This document shows positions 22,441 to 33,003 of a stretch of 64,000 nucleotides of DNA, piece by piece (position 1 is the stretch's first letter; every line of letters starts with the position of its first letter). The DNA is from Ascarosepion bandense (lineage: Eukaryota > Mollusca > Cephalopoda > Sepiida > Sepiidae). The notes under the pieces are model-generated. The model was not told the origin of the DNA, made no database searches, and was given only the letters and a program-made list of their open reading frames with translations. The position numbers and the translations under genes were made by a program. The DNA lies in contig JBBBDQ010000310.1 in NCBI GenBank assembly GCA_037127315.1, positions 4,539,001-4,603,000 on the forward strand. The letters are read 5' to 3'.

Positions 22441-23824
22441 ATGGTTTATGGAAGAGATGGTTATAAGAAATGAAAATGATGAGAATAATATTTAAAGATG
22501 ACAAATGACCCTTGACAAAGCAACAATATAAGACCCTATTCTATAAAGTATGAGTTTTTGAAAATAACTGAGTGGAACTTATTTTTTCATTTGTAATATG
22601 TGAAAGTGACAAGACATGTCCTAGCTATAAAGATAGGAGGAGCAAATGGAGCTCAAAAGAACATTTGTCACAAATGTAATGATAAAGTAGTGACACATTT
22701 GCAATATTGTGTCTGTAAGAAAGAGGTTATGACTGGAAATTGACATGTTGCAAAACTCTGTGAATTCTCTACAGCCACACTCAATAAACAGATTATTATT
22801 ATTATGTTATGGACATTTATCATTAATTATCATTATGTTATGGACAGCCTTGGAATGCACCTGGATAGATATATTTATGCAATTACTCCAATTGCCTCTT
22901 GGCATTTTAATTTATACAGGTTCCACATTACAAATTTTGGGATTCAATGTAGAATACTTTTATAATTATCTTTTAAAATAATATTGCATATTGCCTTCAG
23001 GGAAATGAGAAGAAAGAACATCCTAGTTTTCAAAATAGTTTAAAGATGAAATTGAATAGAGAAAACAGATCGTTTTATCAGATAAGTTGTTCATTATTCA
23101 TTATTTTATAAAAAAAAAGACTTGAAAAGGTAATTCCTCAATCAACTGGAAGTTTGAATATTTTGAAAATAATTAAGGAATATGGCATTTCCTTAAGGAT
23201 TCCTGTGAATTACTTATATTTTTTAAAAGTTCCTCCTTTTAACTGAAGTAATAGATATTTCTGCTAAAAGTAAAAAATCTTTATTCACTTGCCACAATAT
23301 CAAAATTTATGACAATATTTAAAAAAATAAAAGTTTAATTATTTTGTATTTGCTATGTACACAAATAAATTATTTACTATCCAAGATGTCTGATTAATCT
23401 TAAATTGCCTTGAATGTTTTGCGACTGCAAAATATTCTTTTTAAAGTAGATTTTAATAGCCTTTGATTATTTATCTAAATTTCCTTTTATTTTTGGAGAT
23501 GTTGATGTCACAGTGAGAAAATTCTGAGTTCTACAACAACAGTGAAATGTCTTCAAGGTTTTAAACAATCACTGGCTTTTCATAATAAAATTTAATTTTT
23601 GTTGGTGTTAATTTAGAAGAGCACTTTGTACCTTGTGTAAAGATACTAAAGAAAAGATTATTTTTTTAGTTTTACTTATATGCTTGCATTATAAAGGTGG
23701 ATCAAAATGTTCATAGCCTGACATGTAGTTATTTACTGAATTTTGAACTGAAATTGTCAATGTATAATCTTCAATTCATATAATTAAATTAAGAGTATTA
23801 ACAAAAAATGAGATGCCTACTTTT
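22441..23824. other. AT-rich DNA, no feature recognised
   Basis: A short duplicated 'attatgttatggaca' occurs at about 22800 and 22832. Nothing else is supportable. Confidence 0.5.
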
Positions 23825-24110
23825 TAAAAAAATAATTGTTTCATCCCAAGCAAGACAATACTGCCACTGGTGCACAGGGGTGAGAATGAGAGGAGACGGG
23901 TGACAGAAAAGAAAACAGTATAGGTGGTGTTGTAGAAAGGGTAAAAGATAGAAGATGGAAATTGATGCTGCATTTAAACTTTTGGAGCTTGTAGCTATTA
24001 GGGAAGCAAGCATGGGGAAGGGAGTTCCACAGGTGAGAAGTACAAGGAAATAAACTGCTGGAGTAGAATTTGTTGTGTATAATAAATGCTTTCTTCATTA
24101 TTAGACAATG
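23825..24110 (-). mobile_element. LINE 3' end (Jockey/CR1-like), minus strand
   Basis: An open minus frame (24098-23841) reads 'SHLWNSLPHACFPNSYKLQK' and continues into the 3' UTR blocks 'tgtgcaccagtggcagtatt' and 'cttgcttgggatgaaac' (minus-strand sense). Its A-rich tail is at 23832-23822. This is the C-terminal LINE block in one frame over about 50 residues, so this copy is somewhat better kept than the 1-kb copy. It is still severely 5'-truncated and non-functional. Confidence 0.82.
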
Positions 24111-25119
24111 AATTTACTGTTCTACTGATTTAGGTATACTGAACTCCCCACCCTATCATCTATTACAAATAAATTAAGAATTAAAAATTAAAAATATAAA
24201 ATAAAATGTGTGGTTATTTTAAACTTGGTATTAAATTATACTCTGATTTCTATCTGAAAATTTGGGATGAAAAGTTATTTACATTATTTACACATGGACG
24301 ACTGTGACCATCTTTCTTGTTGCTATTTCTAAATTTTGGTTGTCTCTGGCCTTCCTCAAAATTCCACATTAAAGTAAAATAAAAAAATTACACTTCAATT
24401 ATGATATCCTAGTTGAATATTCTGAAAAAAAAAAAAAAAAAAAAGAATTAAGAAAACATTTAATTTAGTTTCAGTGATAATGCCTTATTTTTTTAATTTT
24501 TTGACCAAACCATGAAAACAATTTCAGATAGCATTTTTAATCTTTCTTGATATCAAGGAAAAGCTTCTGCTTACACATGAATGAGAAAATATGTGATTGT
24601 CATGATATATTGCAATTTTGCATCTATTTTTACAGTACCCATTTTGGTTAAGTGATTGTTCAATATTCATGAATCGAAAATCATTTATATGTATTGATCT
24701 GTTACACCATTTATACCTCTTTTGTGTGCGTGGGGTATTTTTTAACATGTACACCAACATAAATTTCATGGCTGTCTAAGTAAATCTGTTTTTAAGAATC
24801 AAATTCAGTTACTAAATTATACTGCTTGCATACATTAAACTGATGTCTTTATTTGGTTGTTGGTTTCAGTGTATGTTATAACCCACTATTAACAGTTATA
24901 ATATTATATCTTGACTGACTAAGAAAACTCTCATGAATGCTCTGTTGGAACACTGTCCCTGAAATCTCTTTGAGTTCTTTATTTAAGGCTTCTTGCTTAG
25001 TTCATTTCTGTAACCAGGGGTGTCTTAATTACTTCACAACCTCCATCCTTTCAAGATTTATTTTCTTAAGCAGTTTATTTTATTTCTTAGTATTCAACCT
25101 CTCTTTTCTCTGGTGAGTT
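24111..25119. other. AT-rich DNA, no gene
   Basis: A poly-A run at 24425-24444. The minus frame at 24524-24769 is not recognised. Confidence 0.5.
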
Positions 25120-25806
25120 CATTACATACTAAAAATTGTATTTCTTTCATTTTGGGTCAACCACTAGTTCTTTCATATATCTCTTTTTTTCTGGTACTCA
25201 TACTTGTATGTTCAATGAATTCTTGGGGTGATAGTATGTCAAAGATATCATACAGAACTTGCATAGATTCTTCTTTTCTTGCAGACCTTTCTTCAGTAAA
25301 CTTTTTCTTTAACTGATTCCAATGACTTTTGTGTTAACATTTTTTTCATTTCCCCATAAAAACCATTTTTCCAATTTGTGAGCTTATTACACTGTTTCCC
25401 ACATTTTTTTTCCATTTTTATGTACTCTGAAAATCACTTTTGCCAATTTTGAAAATTTTTTTGTCCTGTTGGTTATCTGTTCTTATCCTTCTTTGATCTG
25501 GTAACAGCTTGTTGAGCTTCAATTTAATCTTTCTTGCAACATCAATTCTACTAATGATATCTCTGCTAGTGTATTGGGATTTGGCATTATCCAGATGATT
25601 TTCAAGAATTTTTATCACTCATTTTTTCATTACTTGCTCTTTTCAAATCTCACTTAAAAGTATCAACAAAATGTTCAGCTTGTCCGTTTGATCTTGGATG
25701 ATATGGTAGGGTAGTAATATTACAAAATTCTTTAAATTCGAAAACAAAGAATTGTGTATCATTATCTGAGACTATGGCATCTGGAATGCCATGTCTTGCA
25801 AATAGT

Positions 25807-26013
25807 TCAGGTAAAAAAAATCACTCTAGCTATGGAAAATGTTTTTTCGCATTTACAATCTTCTGGCAACTTAGTACAACTATCTACTATCACCAGAAAA
25901 TATAATCTGTTTACTGAACTGGCAAAATCTATGTCAAGTCTTGACCACAAAGTATCTCTTTTTGGCCAAGGTTTTAATTTCATGATTTTACTGCCAGCAT
26001 ACAACCTCTGCAA
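25807..26013 (-). pseudogene. Integrase catalytic-core start of the gypsy element
   Basis: This 68-codon frame begins in 'MQRLYAGSKIMKLKPWPKRD' and reads 'LWSRLDIDFA' (first catalytic Asp) and 'YFLVIVDSCTKLPE'. The frame is lost near 25807. The rest of the core ('VSDND' and 'NGQAEH') resumes in a different frame at 25800-25660. Confidence 0.75.
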
Positions 26014-26204
26014 GCTTTTACAAACTTTTCAAAGTCTTGATCAATTTTGGCAAAGTATAAATAACTTTTCATAACAGATTTCATCCTTGAAATTTCTGGA
26101 TGGCCACTATGAAATTCATTTTTTTTATCTGCTTTTGTAATATAATTGAAATTACTACTTTGTGCAAATATTATTACTAAGTCACATAATAAGTGAGTAA
26201 ACAT
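25980..26204 (-). pseudogene. Integrase zinc-binding domain fragment of the gypsy element
   Basis: This 74-codon open minus-strand frame contains the conserved His of 'GHPEISR' and the 'CRGC' cysteine pair of the HHCC domain found at the N-terminus of retroelement integrases. The spacing between the His block and the Cys pair (about 30 residues) is normal for the family. The next domain continues in another frame at 26013-25807, so a frameshift lies at about 26000. Confidence 0.75.
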
Positions 26205-26960
26205 TCAAGTCTGGATTTCATTCTAAAAACCATTTATTTTTCTTACTTTCTTTTAGTCATGTTTTTTTTTAAAAAAAAAAACATGTCTTGTTCTGCTTTT
26301 ACTTTTATTTTTCCAGGGTAACTGCTAGTTTGTGTACTACAATGCATCATATATTTTAAATTTTTATTTCACATTTTAATTCTGCAAACAGATACTGTAT
26401 TTTCTGGTATCAATCTTGAGAGACCATTCACATGTCAATTTTTGGTCAGTTTGTGTTCCATCCTAAAACTGTAATCTAATAAGATCATATACCACCATTG
26501 TCATCTAATCATTGTATACATAGAGATTCCTTTTGTCAAACCATAAATTTATAACAGATGTCTGTGGTCTGTCTGCAAATTAAAATTTCTTCCATGTATA
26601 AATTTGTTAAATTTTTTCACTGTAAATTTTATTGCTAATACCTTATTCTCAATTTGGCTATAGTTTTTCTGCTGGTAGTAGCAAACGCAAAGCATGTGCA
26701 ACAACTTTTATGTTACCATCATCATCTTTATATAGAATTACCACTCCTATACTATATTCACTAGCATCTGAAGCCAATATGATTTCAGCTTTCTGATATT
26801 AGTATATTCTTGATTTCTTCAAACACCTTTTGATGGTTATTAGCTTTATGCCTTTTTTTAACAAATTGTTCAGTGGAACTTTCAAATTATCCATATTAGT
26901 TACGTAGATTTGATAATACTTTGCTAGCACTAGAAATGCTGATATAGGTTATGAATTCCT

Positions 26961-27282
26961 ATATTTTACGTCCAATAAGTGAAGCACAAGCAAGTAAGAA
27001 ATGTCTACAAATAAATCATACTATATTAAATATACATGAAAACTTTTTATAATTCTGCACAGAGCTCCAAATTAAATAAGTGGTTTGTGGAACCTGAGTG
27101 AATAGAACAAATCATGTGATGTACTTTCTAAAACATCCATGCAGTTGAACTCCAAATGACCAGAAAAAGAGTTAGAGTTTGGATTGTTGAGTACATTTCC
27201 ATAAAAAACTCAGATAGGATTTGGAGCCAAACATAAGCCATAAAAATGGCTCACCAGAAAAAATGAAGACAGTTAGAGACAC
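26961..27282. other. No feature recognised
   Basis: Probably flanking DNA of the gypsy copy. The LTR expected upstream of gag-pol is not visible. Confidence 0.4.
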
Positions 27283-27540
27283 GTTATCATGATAATGGCA
27301 GAAAAAGAATGAACAGTTAACAACTAGATCTCAGATGGCAAATAAGGCCTTCCCTTGAAAGAGGTTACCATGAGAATGGCAGAAAAAGATTGAGCAATCA
27401 GTGATTAGATCTCAGATGATGAACAAGAACCTGCCTCAACACATTTTACCATGAGAACAGCAGAAAAAGAAGTCAGCTATTAGATTTTAAAAAAAGGCCT
27501 TGCATAGACACATTACCATGAGAATTCATCAGTCAGCAAT
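27283..27540. repeat. Degenerate minisatellite, about 80-bp unit
   Basis: 'gttaccatgagaatggcaga' plus 'aaaaga...agatctcagatg' recurs with starts near 27283, 27364, 27445 and 27520. The copies have drifted. A weaker related unit may lie just upstream. Confidence 0.75.
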
Positions 27541-28921
27541 AAATCATGGTCAATTATTCAGCAAGTTATGATCTGAGAAACAGATCATTTCAAAGGTGAA
27601 GAATTCAAATATGCATTATGGGAAATGAAATTTTAGAATATAGGAGAATCCAAAAATTATGCAAAATGATTTTGGTACAATATGATCATTCAAATAATGA
27701 AAAGCACTGTAAAAAAATGCAAATATGTTTGCAGAGGTAATACACTTTTTAGATGACAGAATTCTATCGCTTATTATAAGAAATACCCCTGAAAATTTGG
27801 AGAGAACTACTTAAGAAAACCAAAAATAGTTTTCATCTATACTGAATTAACTTCTTTATGAAAAGCAAATGGTGAAAGTATTACAGATTAAATTATTGAG
27901 CTAAAAATGTTGCAACTTTATAAAAAACATCTGGAGAAGTTATAAGCAACAGCTTGCTAATAGCTATAGTCCTGAAAAGGCTTTTATCTATATTTAAACC
28001 CTTCACAACTGTTATTACTCCACATTGATTAACACTTTATCTGGAATTATATATACTGTATATACTATATATACTGTATATACTCAACAATAGGTCACGC
28101 TTTTTTTACCAAAATTTTGATACAAATCAAAAGTATGATCTATCCACTCAACATCATAAAATTTTTTTAAATAGACTGTGATGTATCAGTAGTTCAGGTG
28201 AGTACCCTGAGTTTGAGCATAAGTGAGAATTTTTCCTGACATTTAAATTTTATGCAATTGCCTCTTTCAACAGTACCATGTTACACATCAAATATAAGAG
28301 CACAATCTGTACTGTTCATATAGACAATTTATTATCTAATTTACAATAAAAGACTGTCATTTTCAAATGATTTTAGTATTAAAGCAATTACTGGTATCCA
28401 AATTTTCACCTTACCAGAGAAGATAAGTAAATAGCATGCATTTATAACCAATCACTTTTCTTTTGTTTTAATATATGTAAGCAAAGTTTTGAAATAACAG
28501 TGAATATATGAAAATTTAACAAATATTAGTTAAAAAGGGCCAAGTAACTCTCCAGATAATAGTATGACCTATCTGAGAGTCAACAACAAAAACCCACATT
28601 GACAAACTAATGGTGCGACTTTTTTGTGAGCATATACAGTAAGTGTTTTAAAACATCTACAGAAATAAGGAAAAGCAAAATGCAATGATCTCAGGAGAGG
28701 GTGAAACTAAATTTCAGCTTAAACCATTAAATAATATGGAAAGTGAAAATGTAATTCTAAAATTAACTAAAAGATTAATTATGTTTGCAGTATGTCATAC
28801 AGGAATAATGTATTGCTGCCAAAACTTGGTTTTGAATGCGTATTACCAGAGAGCAAACACTGCCGATCTCGTCTTGAAGTAATTAGAGGTATCATGCTAC
28901 TGGGCTCATGTGACGTGTAAA

Positions 28922-28924
<3 letters not shown>
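27541..28924. other. AT-rich DNA, no gene
   Basis: An imperfect palindromic 'tatatactgtatatac' array is at 28048-28083. The frame at 28685-28882 is unrecognised and its start is unremarkable. Confidence 0.5.

Positions 28925-28954
<30 letters not shown>
28925..28954. repeat. (TA)n at the 3' end of a SINE
   Basis: About 15 perfect TA units are contiguous with the 3' end of the minus-strand SINE at 28955-29090. The related fragment at 60916 has a (TA)n in the same place. Confidence 0.95.
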
Positions 28955-28957
<3 letters not shown>

Positions 28958-29090
28958 TCATCTGCAGACAGATCTGTTTCGCTGTATCACAGATCATCAG
29001 TACAGTTAGACTCCGATTGCTTTTTAACCCAGGATTGAAACCCAACCAAATTGGTGTCAGTCGGCAATTCTACCACTGGGCTATGGGCGC
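28955..29090 (-). mobile_element. tRNA-derived SINE (family S) with (TA)n tail
   Basis: On the minus strand it begins 'gcgcccatagcccagtgg'. 'tagcccagtgg' (29083-29073) fits a polymerase III A box and 'ggtttcaatcc' (29042-29032) a B box, 41 nt downstream. The head therefore looks like a tRNA gene turned SINE promoter. The body continues 'agcaatcggagtctaactgt', 'actgatgatctgtgatacag' and 'cgaaacaga', then runs into (TA)n. The same body, without the A box, is at 60916-61003. There is no intact tRNA cloverleaf after the B box, so it is not a functional tRNA gene. Confidence 0.8.
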
Positions 29091-29139
29091 TTGGTAGAAG
29101 AAGGCAGACTATTTGAAAAAAATTCAACAAAATCAATAA

Positions 29140-29580
29140 AAACAACCAGACAATAAAAATTTAGACAAGAAAAAATGTAATGGTAAAAACCCTATAGACT
29201 GTCCGCTAGAAAACAGGTGTTTTACAGAATCAATAATATATCGATGCAAAATATCATCAAAGGAAAACCCAAATAATATAAAAGTTTATATAGGGAGTAC
29301 TAAAAACACTATAAAGCAGCGAATTTACCAGCACACCTCTTCATTTAATAATAACATATACAAAAATAGAACACCCCTATCGAAATATCATTGGTACCTA
29401 AAGTGGAAAATTCTAAAAGAAGCTAAAACATGTAAGTCCTTAAATGAACCATGTTCATTATGCTTATACAAAAAACTATTTATTATTAAAACCCTTAGGA
29501 ATAAAAATTTATTGAATAAATGCAACAAAATTAATGTCATATGTAGACATTGTAAATTGTTCACATTAGAAAATGGATAA
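29140..29580 (+). pseudogene. Penelope-like element GIY-YIG endonuclease domain (5'-truncated)
   Basis: An uninterrupted frame of 146 codons runs from just after a stop at 29137 to a stop at 29578. It has no start codon, so it is the 3' end of a longer ORF. In order it shows 'KCNGKN...DCPLENRC' (Cys-rich motif), 'SIIYRCKI', 'VYIGSTKNTIKQR' (the YIG half of GIY-YIG and the following Arg), a 'YQHTSSFNN' block, 'LSKYHWYLKWKIL' and 'CSLCLYKKLFIIK'. This order is the endonuclease of Penelope-like retroelements, which nicks the target so that reverse transcription can start. About ten residues are missing between 'WYLK' and 'WKIL' compared with the family as I know it. The reverse transcriptase that should precede it is absent; the SINE at 28955-29090 lies there instead. 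Confidence 0.85.
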
Positions 29581-30090
29581 AATCTAAATGAAACAACAGG
29601 CATATAACCAACAAGTACATAGGGAAAATAATCATTGACGAACTAGATAAAAATAAATTGGAACATAGAATATATTTTTTTTAAATAAATCTTTCCTTTT
29701 TATATAAAAATACTTTACAACAAATAAATAGATAGACCAAAAAGAATTATAGTTTAGGTTTTTAAAAAAATCTTTTCTTTTCAAAAAAAAAAAAAAAAAA
29801 AATGTTACAGCAAATAAACAAATGGAGGTAATAAAACTGAAGGGAATGAAGGGAAAATGATAAAATCAGATTAATGGCAGGTTGAATATTAAGGAGGGAA
29901 AACAAACAAGGGTAAAGTAGGATGAAGGGAAAAAGAAAGAAGAAAAAAGAGGAAAAAGTGAGGTAGTATGTATTCTTCAGGGTCAAATCCCAAAGTGAAA
30001 CTCCATTCTGATTAGCCACAAGAAACACCCACATACATTCATAGCAAACAAAAATATTTTGTCATTTAAATGTAAATCATCTGCACAACT
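29581..30090 (+). mobile_element. Downstream region of the Penelope-like element
   Basis: This is A-rich sequence between the endonuclease stop and the hammerhead-like motif. It includes a poly-A run at 29782-29802 and the conserved-looking stretch 'attctgattagccacaagaa' (30005-30024). The long minus-strand open frame at 30034-29762 is a shadow of this purine-rich strand and not a gene. Confidence 0.5.
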
Positions 30091-30092
30091 AC

Positions 30093-30162
30093 ATCAACAT
30101 TGCCTGATGATGAGAACCTATCTCGAAACATAGAAATTTCCATGTCGCAATGTACAATTGAT
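30093..30162 (+). ncRNA. Hammerhead ribozyme motif, type I, linked to the Penelope-like element
   Basis: The sequence folds by eye into a hammerhead. Stem I is ACATTGC (30097-30103) with GCAATGT (30147-30153), 7 perfect pairs, extended outward by ATCA (30093-30096) with TGAT (30159-30162) across an internal loop. The core is CTGATGA (30104-30110). Stem II is GAGA (30112-30115) with TCTC (30121-30124) and loop ACCTA. Then comes GAAA (30125-30128). Stem III is ACAT (30128-30131) with ATGT (30142-30145), partly extended inside. The predicted cleavage site follows C30146 of 'tgtc'. One extra T (30111) sits between the core and stem II. Hammerheads are known from Penelope-like elements, and this one lies 0.5 kb after a Penelope endonuclease frame, on the same strand. 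Activity is inferred, not shown. Confidence 0.8.
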
Positions 30163-30278
30163 ATGTGACTAATTATATTAAGCTCTATAATACTTATTAT
30201 ATTGAGCACTGTTTATAATAAAATAAATGCCAGAGCACTCAAAATAAAAAAAAACCTTGAGTCCTCTTCACCTGGAAT

Positions 30279-30303
30279 TATATATATATATATATATATA
30301 TAT
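30279..30303. repeat. (TA)n microsatellite
   Basis: A short perfect TA run. Confidence 0.95.
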
Positions 30304-30834
30304 GGGTATATAATAAGCATTGGGCAATTAGCATTGAGAAGTACAAGTGTCTGGCACAGTATTGTTCAAAGATGTTATTCTTATATCTGTGACTTTACAA
30401 AACAGTATATTGTTAACTGTTTGAAAAACTGCTACTTTATTTGCTTTTTTTACCAATAAAATGTTTTACTATAGACTAAAATTCATAGCTGTTTGCCCTG
30501 TATATTAAATTTACATGTGTGTTTATTTATTCAACATCATTCAAGTAAAAATGAGTGCATTTTATTGGCATGGTTTAAAAATGTTAATTTATTTTTCTGT
30601 AATATTATTGCTGTCTGAATAACTGAAAACATGGGACTTACTCTTGCAAATGTAACATGATATTTTATTTAACTCTGAATTTGCCAATTACCATCAGCCA
30701 GTGTGTATCTCATCTCAGTGCCCTTTCCAAATCTGGACAAAAGATTTTTTTAAATATCTCTCTGTGGAGGGTACTTACATATCTGTCATATGTTTTTTCC
30801 CTTCACATGTGCATCCAACATGCAGCTGTGTTAA
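30304..30834. other. No gene recognised
   Basis: The open frame 30202-30459 is a chance frame through the TA run. The frame 30657-30875 is unrecognised. Confidence 0.5.
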
Positions 30835-30990
30835 CCATGTGTTCACATGCTGGGACAGCCACTGATACTGGATGAAGTGTAGATCTTTACCCCACAACTA
30901 GATCAACCTAACTTCTTTGATGGCGTGGTGTGACACTGCAAAACTGAGTGCAAAGTCTCTTCTGGTATCATCTGAGGTGAGTCACATATA
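30835..30990. repeat. Unclassified repeat G, copy 1
   Basis: 'ttcacatgctgggacagc', 'actgatactgg' and 'gcaaagtctcttctggtatc', then 'atctgaggtgagtca', match in order the segment 32690-32850, and more weakly 53330-53445. Direct orientation. No coding capacity visible. Confidence 0.6.
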
Positions 30991-31289
30991 TCATCTGTTT
31001 ATTTTTAACACAGTTTTAAATGATGGTACAGATACAAGGATGGAATTTCTCAATTTGACAAGAATAAACTTATTGTCTTTATCTGATGGAAAATAAAATA
31101 AAAGGTTGTTAATATCATCCTGACTTTGCAAATGAAGATTTCCAGGATTGTTGCAAGCAACCCCTCCCACATCAATGAAGAGATAAATGGAGCAGTGATT
31201 ATGCCTGCACTAGAGATGTTTAAGGTAGAAAGTGGTGTGTGCACATCATTCTTTAAACCAGGAGTGCTGAAACCCAGCTTGGAATGTTG

Positions 31290-32090
31290 TCAATAAGGTT
31301 TGAGTAAACCTATAATGGCAACAAACTGATAGAAAATGAATTAAGTAAATATACTAAAATAGAAAAGGGTGTATGACAGGGATGTGTCTTCTCAGACTTA
31401 TTCAACAGTTATTATACACAGTGAGATGATTCTGAGAAAATTAGAAGTCCTACCACAATTCATTATTGGTGGTCATAATCTTAACATATGCTGATGACAC
31501 AAAATCAAACAAGTATAACAACTTAAATATCTGGGAAGCATTTTAACAGAGGACAGAAAGTGTGACACTGAAATGTAAAAGCATATTGAGATATCTTTTG
31601 GAAAGCGCCTTTAGTTAAGTAAATTATTAATAAACAGAAAAAGTTCATTAGAAACTAAGAAGAGACTATTGAACTGTTATATAATATTGATATGGTAGTA
31701 AATGTTAGACAGTCTCCTCACAGATGAAGAAAAGACTTGAAGCAACAAAAATATGGTTTGACAGAAGGATACTGAGAATAACTGGAACCAAAGATGTAAG
31801 CAACAACAAAGTTTTAGAGAAAATAGAAACATAAACAAAAATTATACTTAACATCAGGAAGAGAATGTTGAAAATTCTCAAGAAAAAATAATGAAGAAAG
31901 ATGGCTTAGAAAATCTGATACTCATAGGATAGATTGAAGGTAAGAGGGACAGAGGAAAATAATGCATAACTCATCTCATGAGCTTGAGTGAATGGATGGC
32001 TGAGCAAGGTTTATGAAATATAGCCAAGAGATAAAATTTATTAAGAGGAAATAGTGGAGGGACATGGCACATAGAAGAAGAAGGTGGTCT
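31290..32090 (+). mobile_element. LINE reverse-transcriptase fragment (second non-LTR family)
   Basis: Several frames give, in order, a 'QGCVFS-like' block near 31380, 'QFIIGG' near 31460, 'YADDT' (31488-31502, catalytic Asp pair of the RT palm), 'LKYLGSILTED' near 31530-31560, 'SLETKKRLLNCY' near 31645, 'FDRRILRI' near 31760, and 'LENL...GKRDRG...LSEWMAEQGL...IAKR' (31905-32030). This order fits the palm to C-terminal end of a non-LTR retrotransposon ORF. It is a different LINE from the one at 16-17 kb. The fragment at 35.4 kb appears to come from the same family but from further upstream in the ORF. Stops and indels are frequent, so the copy is inactive. Confidence 0.8.
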
Positions 32091-32689
32091 CATTGTTGTA
32101 GGTTTTCTTATAAAGTTTCCCTCTTCTCAGCAAATGACAAGATCACCTGCTGAGATTTGCCACTCCTTCTAAAGAGCATTGCAAGAGAATGACTGAACTG
32201 AGATGATCCAAACCCTTATCCTGATTTCAATATAAAAATTATAATTTACTGAGTTATTGGCTTTTTTTTTTTTACTGTTAAATAAAGTCCTACATGTCAC
32301 TCCCATTGTCTTACTTTTGTCAGTCTTTCCACTTCCTATCATATTAGAAATTCTGATGACAACTGATAATTTATTGACATGATATAGAGTTAGTTTGTGC
32401 ATTATACAAGTGGTTATGCTACACAATATCAATAATAATATTAGTATGAATGTGTAACTTTATGGAATAACAAGAATAGAAGATCAAATCTCTTATATGT
32501 AACGTTATTGTTTATTCAAATCTGGTCTTTTTCAATTACTGTTGGTGAGTGAGTCTGTGAGTTTGAAGTTTTCTCTGGCTATTGATTCTACATTACTGTT
32601 ATGATGTAAGAGACTGTTCTTCCTTCTCAGGTAGGTGCCTTTACATCTACCTGTCATCTGGTTTGTCCCCCATCCCATGTATAACTATT
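32091..32689. other. No feature recognised
   Basis: The minus frame 32432-32169 is unrecognised. There is no repeat motif shared with the rest of the window. Confidence 0.5.
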
Positions 32690-32850
32690 CACATGTCAGA
32701 GACAGCAACTGGTATCTGTGTAGAATGGATCTGCAGGTTATTTTCAATTCATCCTATTGATGCAGCTGGTTTCTCTGATGCATTTGTGTAACAATGAATG
32801 CAAAGTTCATTTTGGTAGTATCTGAGGTGAGTCATACAAATGGATAGATA
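32690..32850. repeat. Unclassified repeat G, copy 2
   Basis: See the copy at 30835. The shared end here is 'gcaaagttcattttggtagt' and 'atctgaggtgagtca'. The two copies flank the LINE fragment at 31290-32090 in direct orientation. Confidence 0.6.
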
Positions 32851-32963
32851 ATTATCAAGGAGACCATTTCAGTTTCCTCCTTAAAAGAAGAATACAGGGA
32901 TTTCATAGAAACTTACAATATTTAAGAAAAGCAGACAAATGCCATTATTCTGAATTTAAGATA

Positions 32964-32967
<4 letters not shown>

Positions 32968-33001
<34 letters not shown>
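32968..33001. repeat. (TA)n microsatellite
   Basis: About 17 TA units, directly abutting the left end of a repeat-F copy. Confidence 0.96.

Positions 33002-33003
<2 letters not shown>

Larger units (their letters stand above)
25120..26960 (-). mobile_element. Decayed Ty3/gypsy-type LTR retrotransposon pol (RNase H and integrase), minus strand
   Basis: Reading from 26960 down, fragments in changing frames give the end of the RT/connection domain ('NMDNLKVPL', 'LASDASEYSIG' near 26770-26740), then RNase H-like sequence ('QTDHR' near 26570, 'HVNGLSRLIP' near 26410). The integrase zinc-binding part (26204-25980) has 'GHPEISRMKS' and a 'CRGCM' pair. The core follows, with 'WSRLDIDFA' and 'FLVIVDS' (26013-25807), 'VSDNDTQF' (catalytic Asp about 25764) and '[10 protein letters not shown]' (Glu about 25675), and a C-terminal block 'LLPDQRR' near 25500. 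Integrase inserts the DNA copy into the host genome. Many stops and frameshifts show this is dead. No LTRs were found. The 25.1-25.3 kb part of the boundary is a guess. Confidence 0.82.

Noticed and set aside
27283..27540. CRISPR-like array
   Set aside because: The repeats are about 80 bp, degenerate and without distinct spacers, in eukaryotic DNA. It is a minisatellite.
29032..29083. tRNA gene at the SINE-S head
   Set aside because: The boxes are good but the sequence after the B box continues as SINE body, not as a T-arm and acceptor stem.
29762..30034. 90-codon minus-strand frame
   Set aside because: It is a Phe/Leu-rich translation of the purine-rich strand downstream of the Penelope endonuclease, with a poly-Phe end from the poly-A run.
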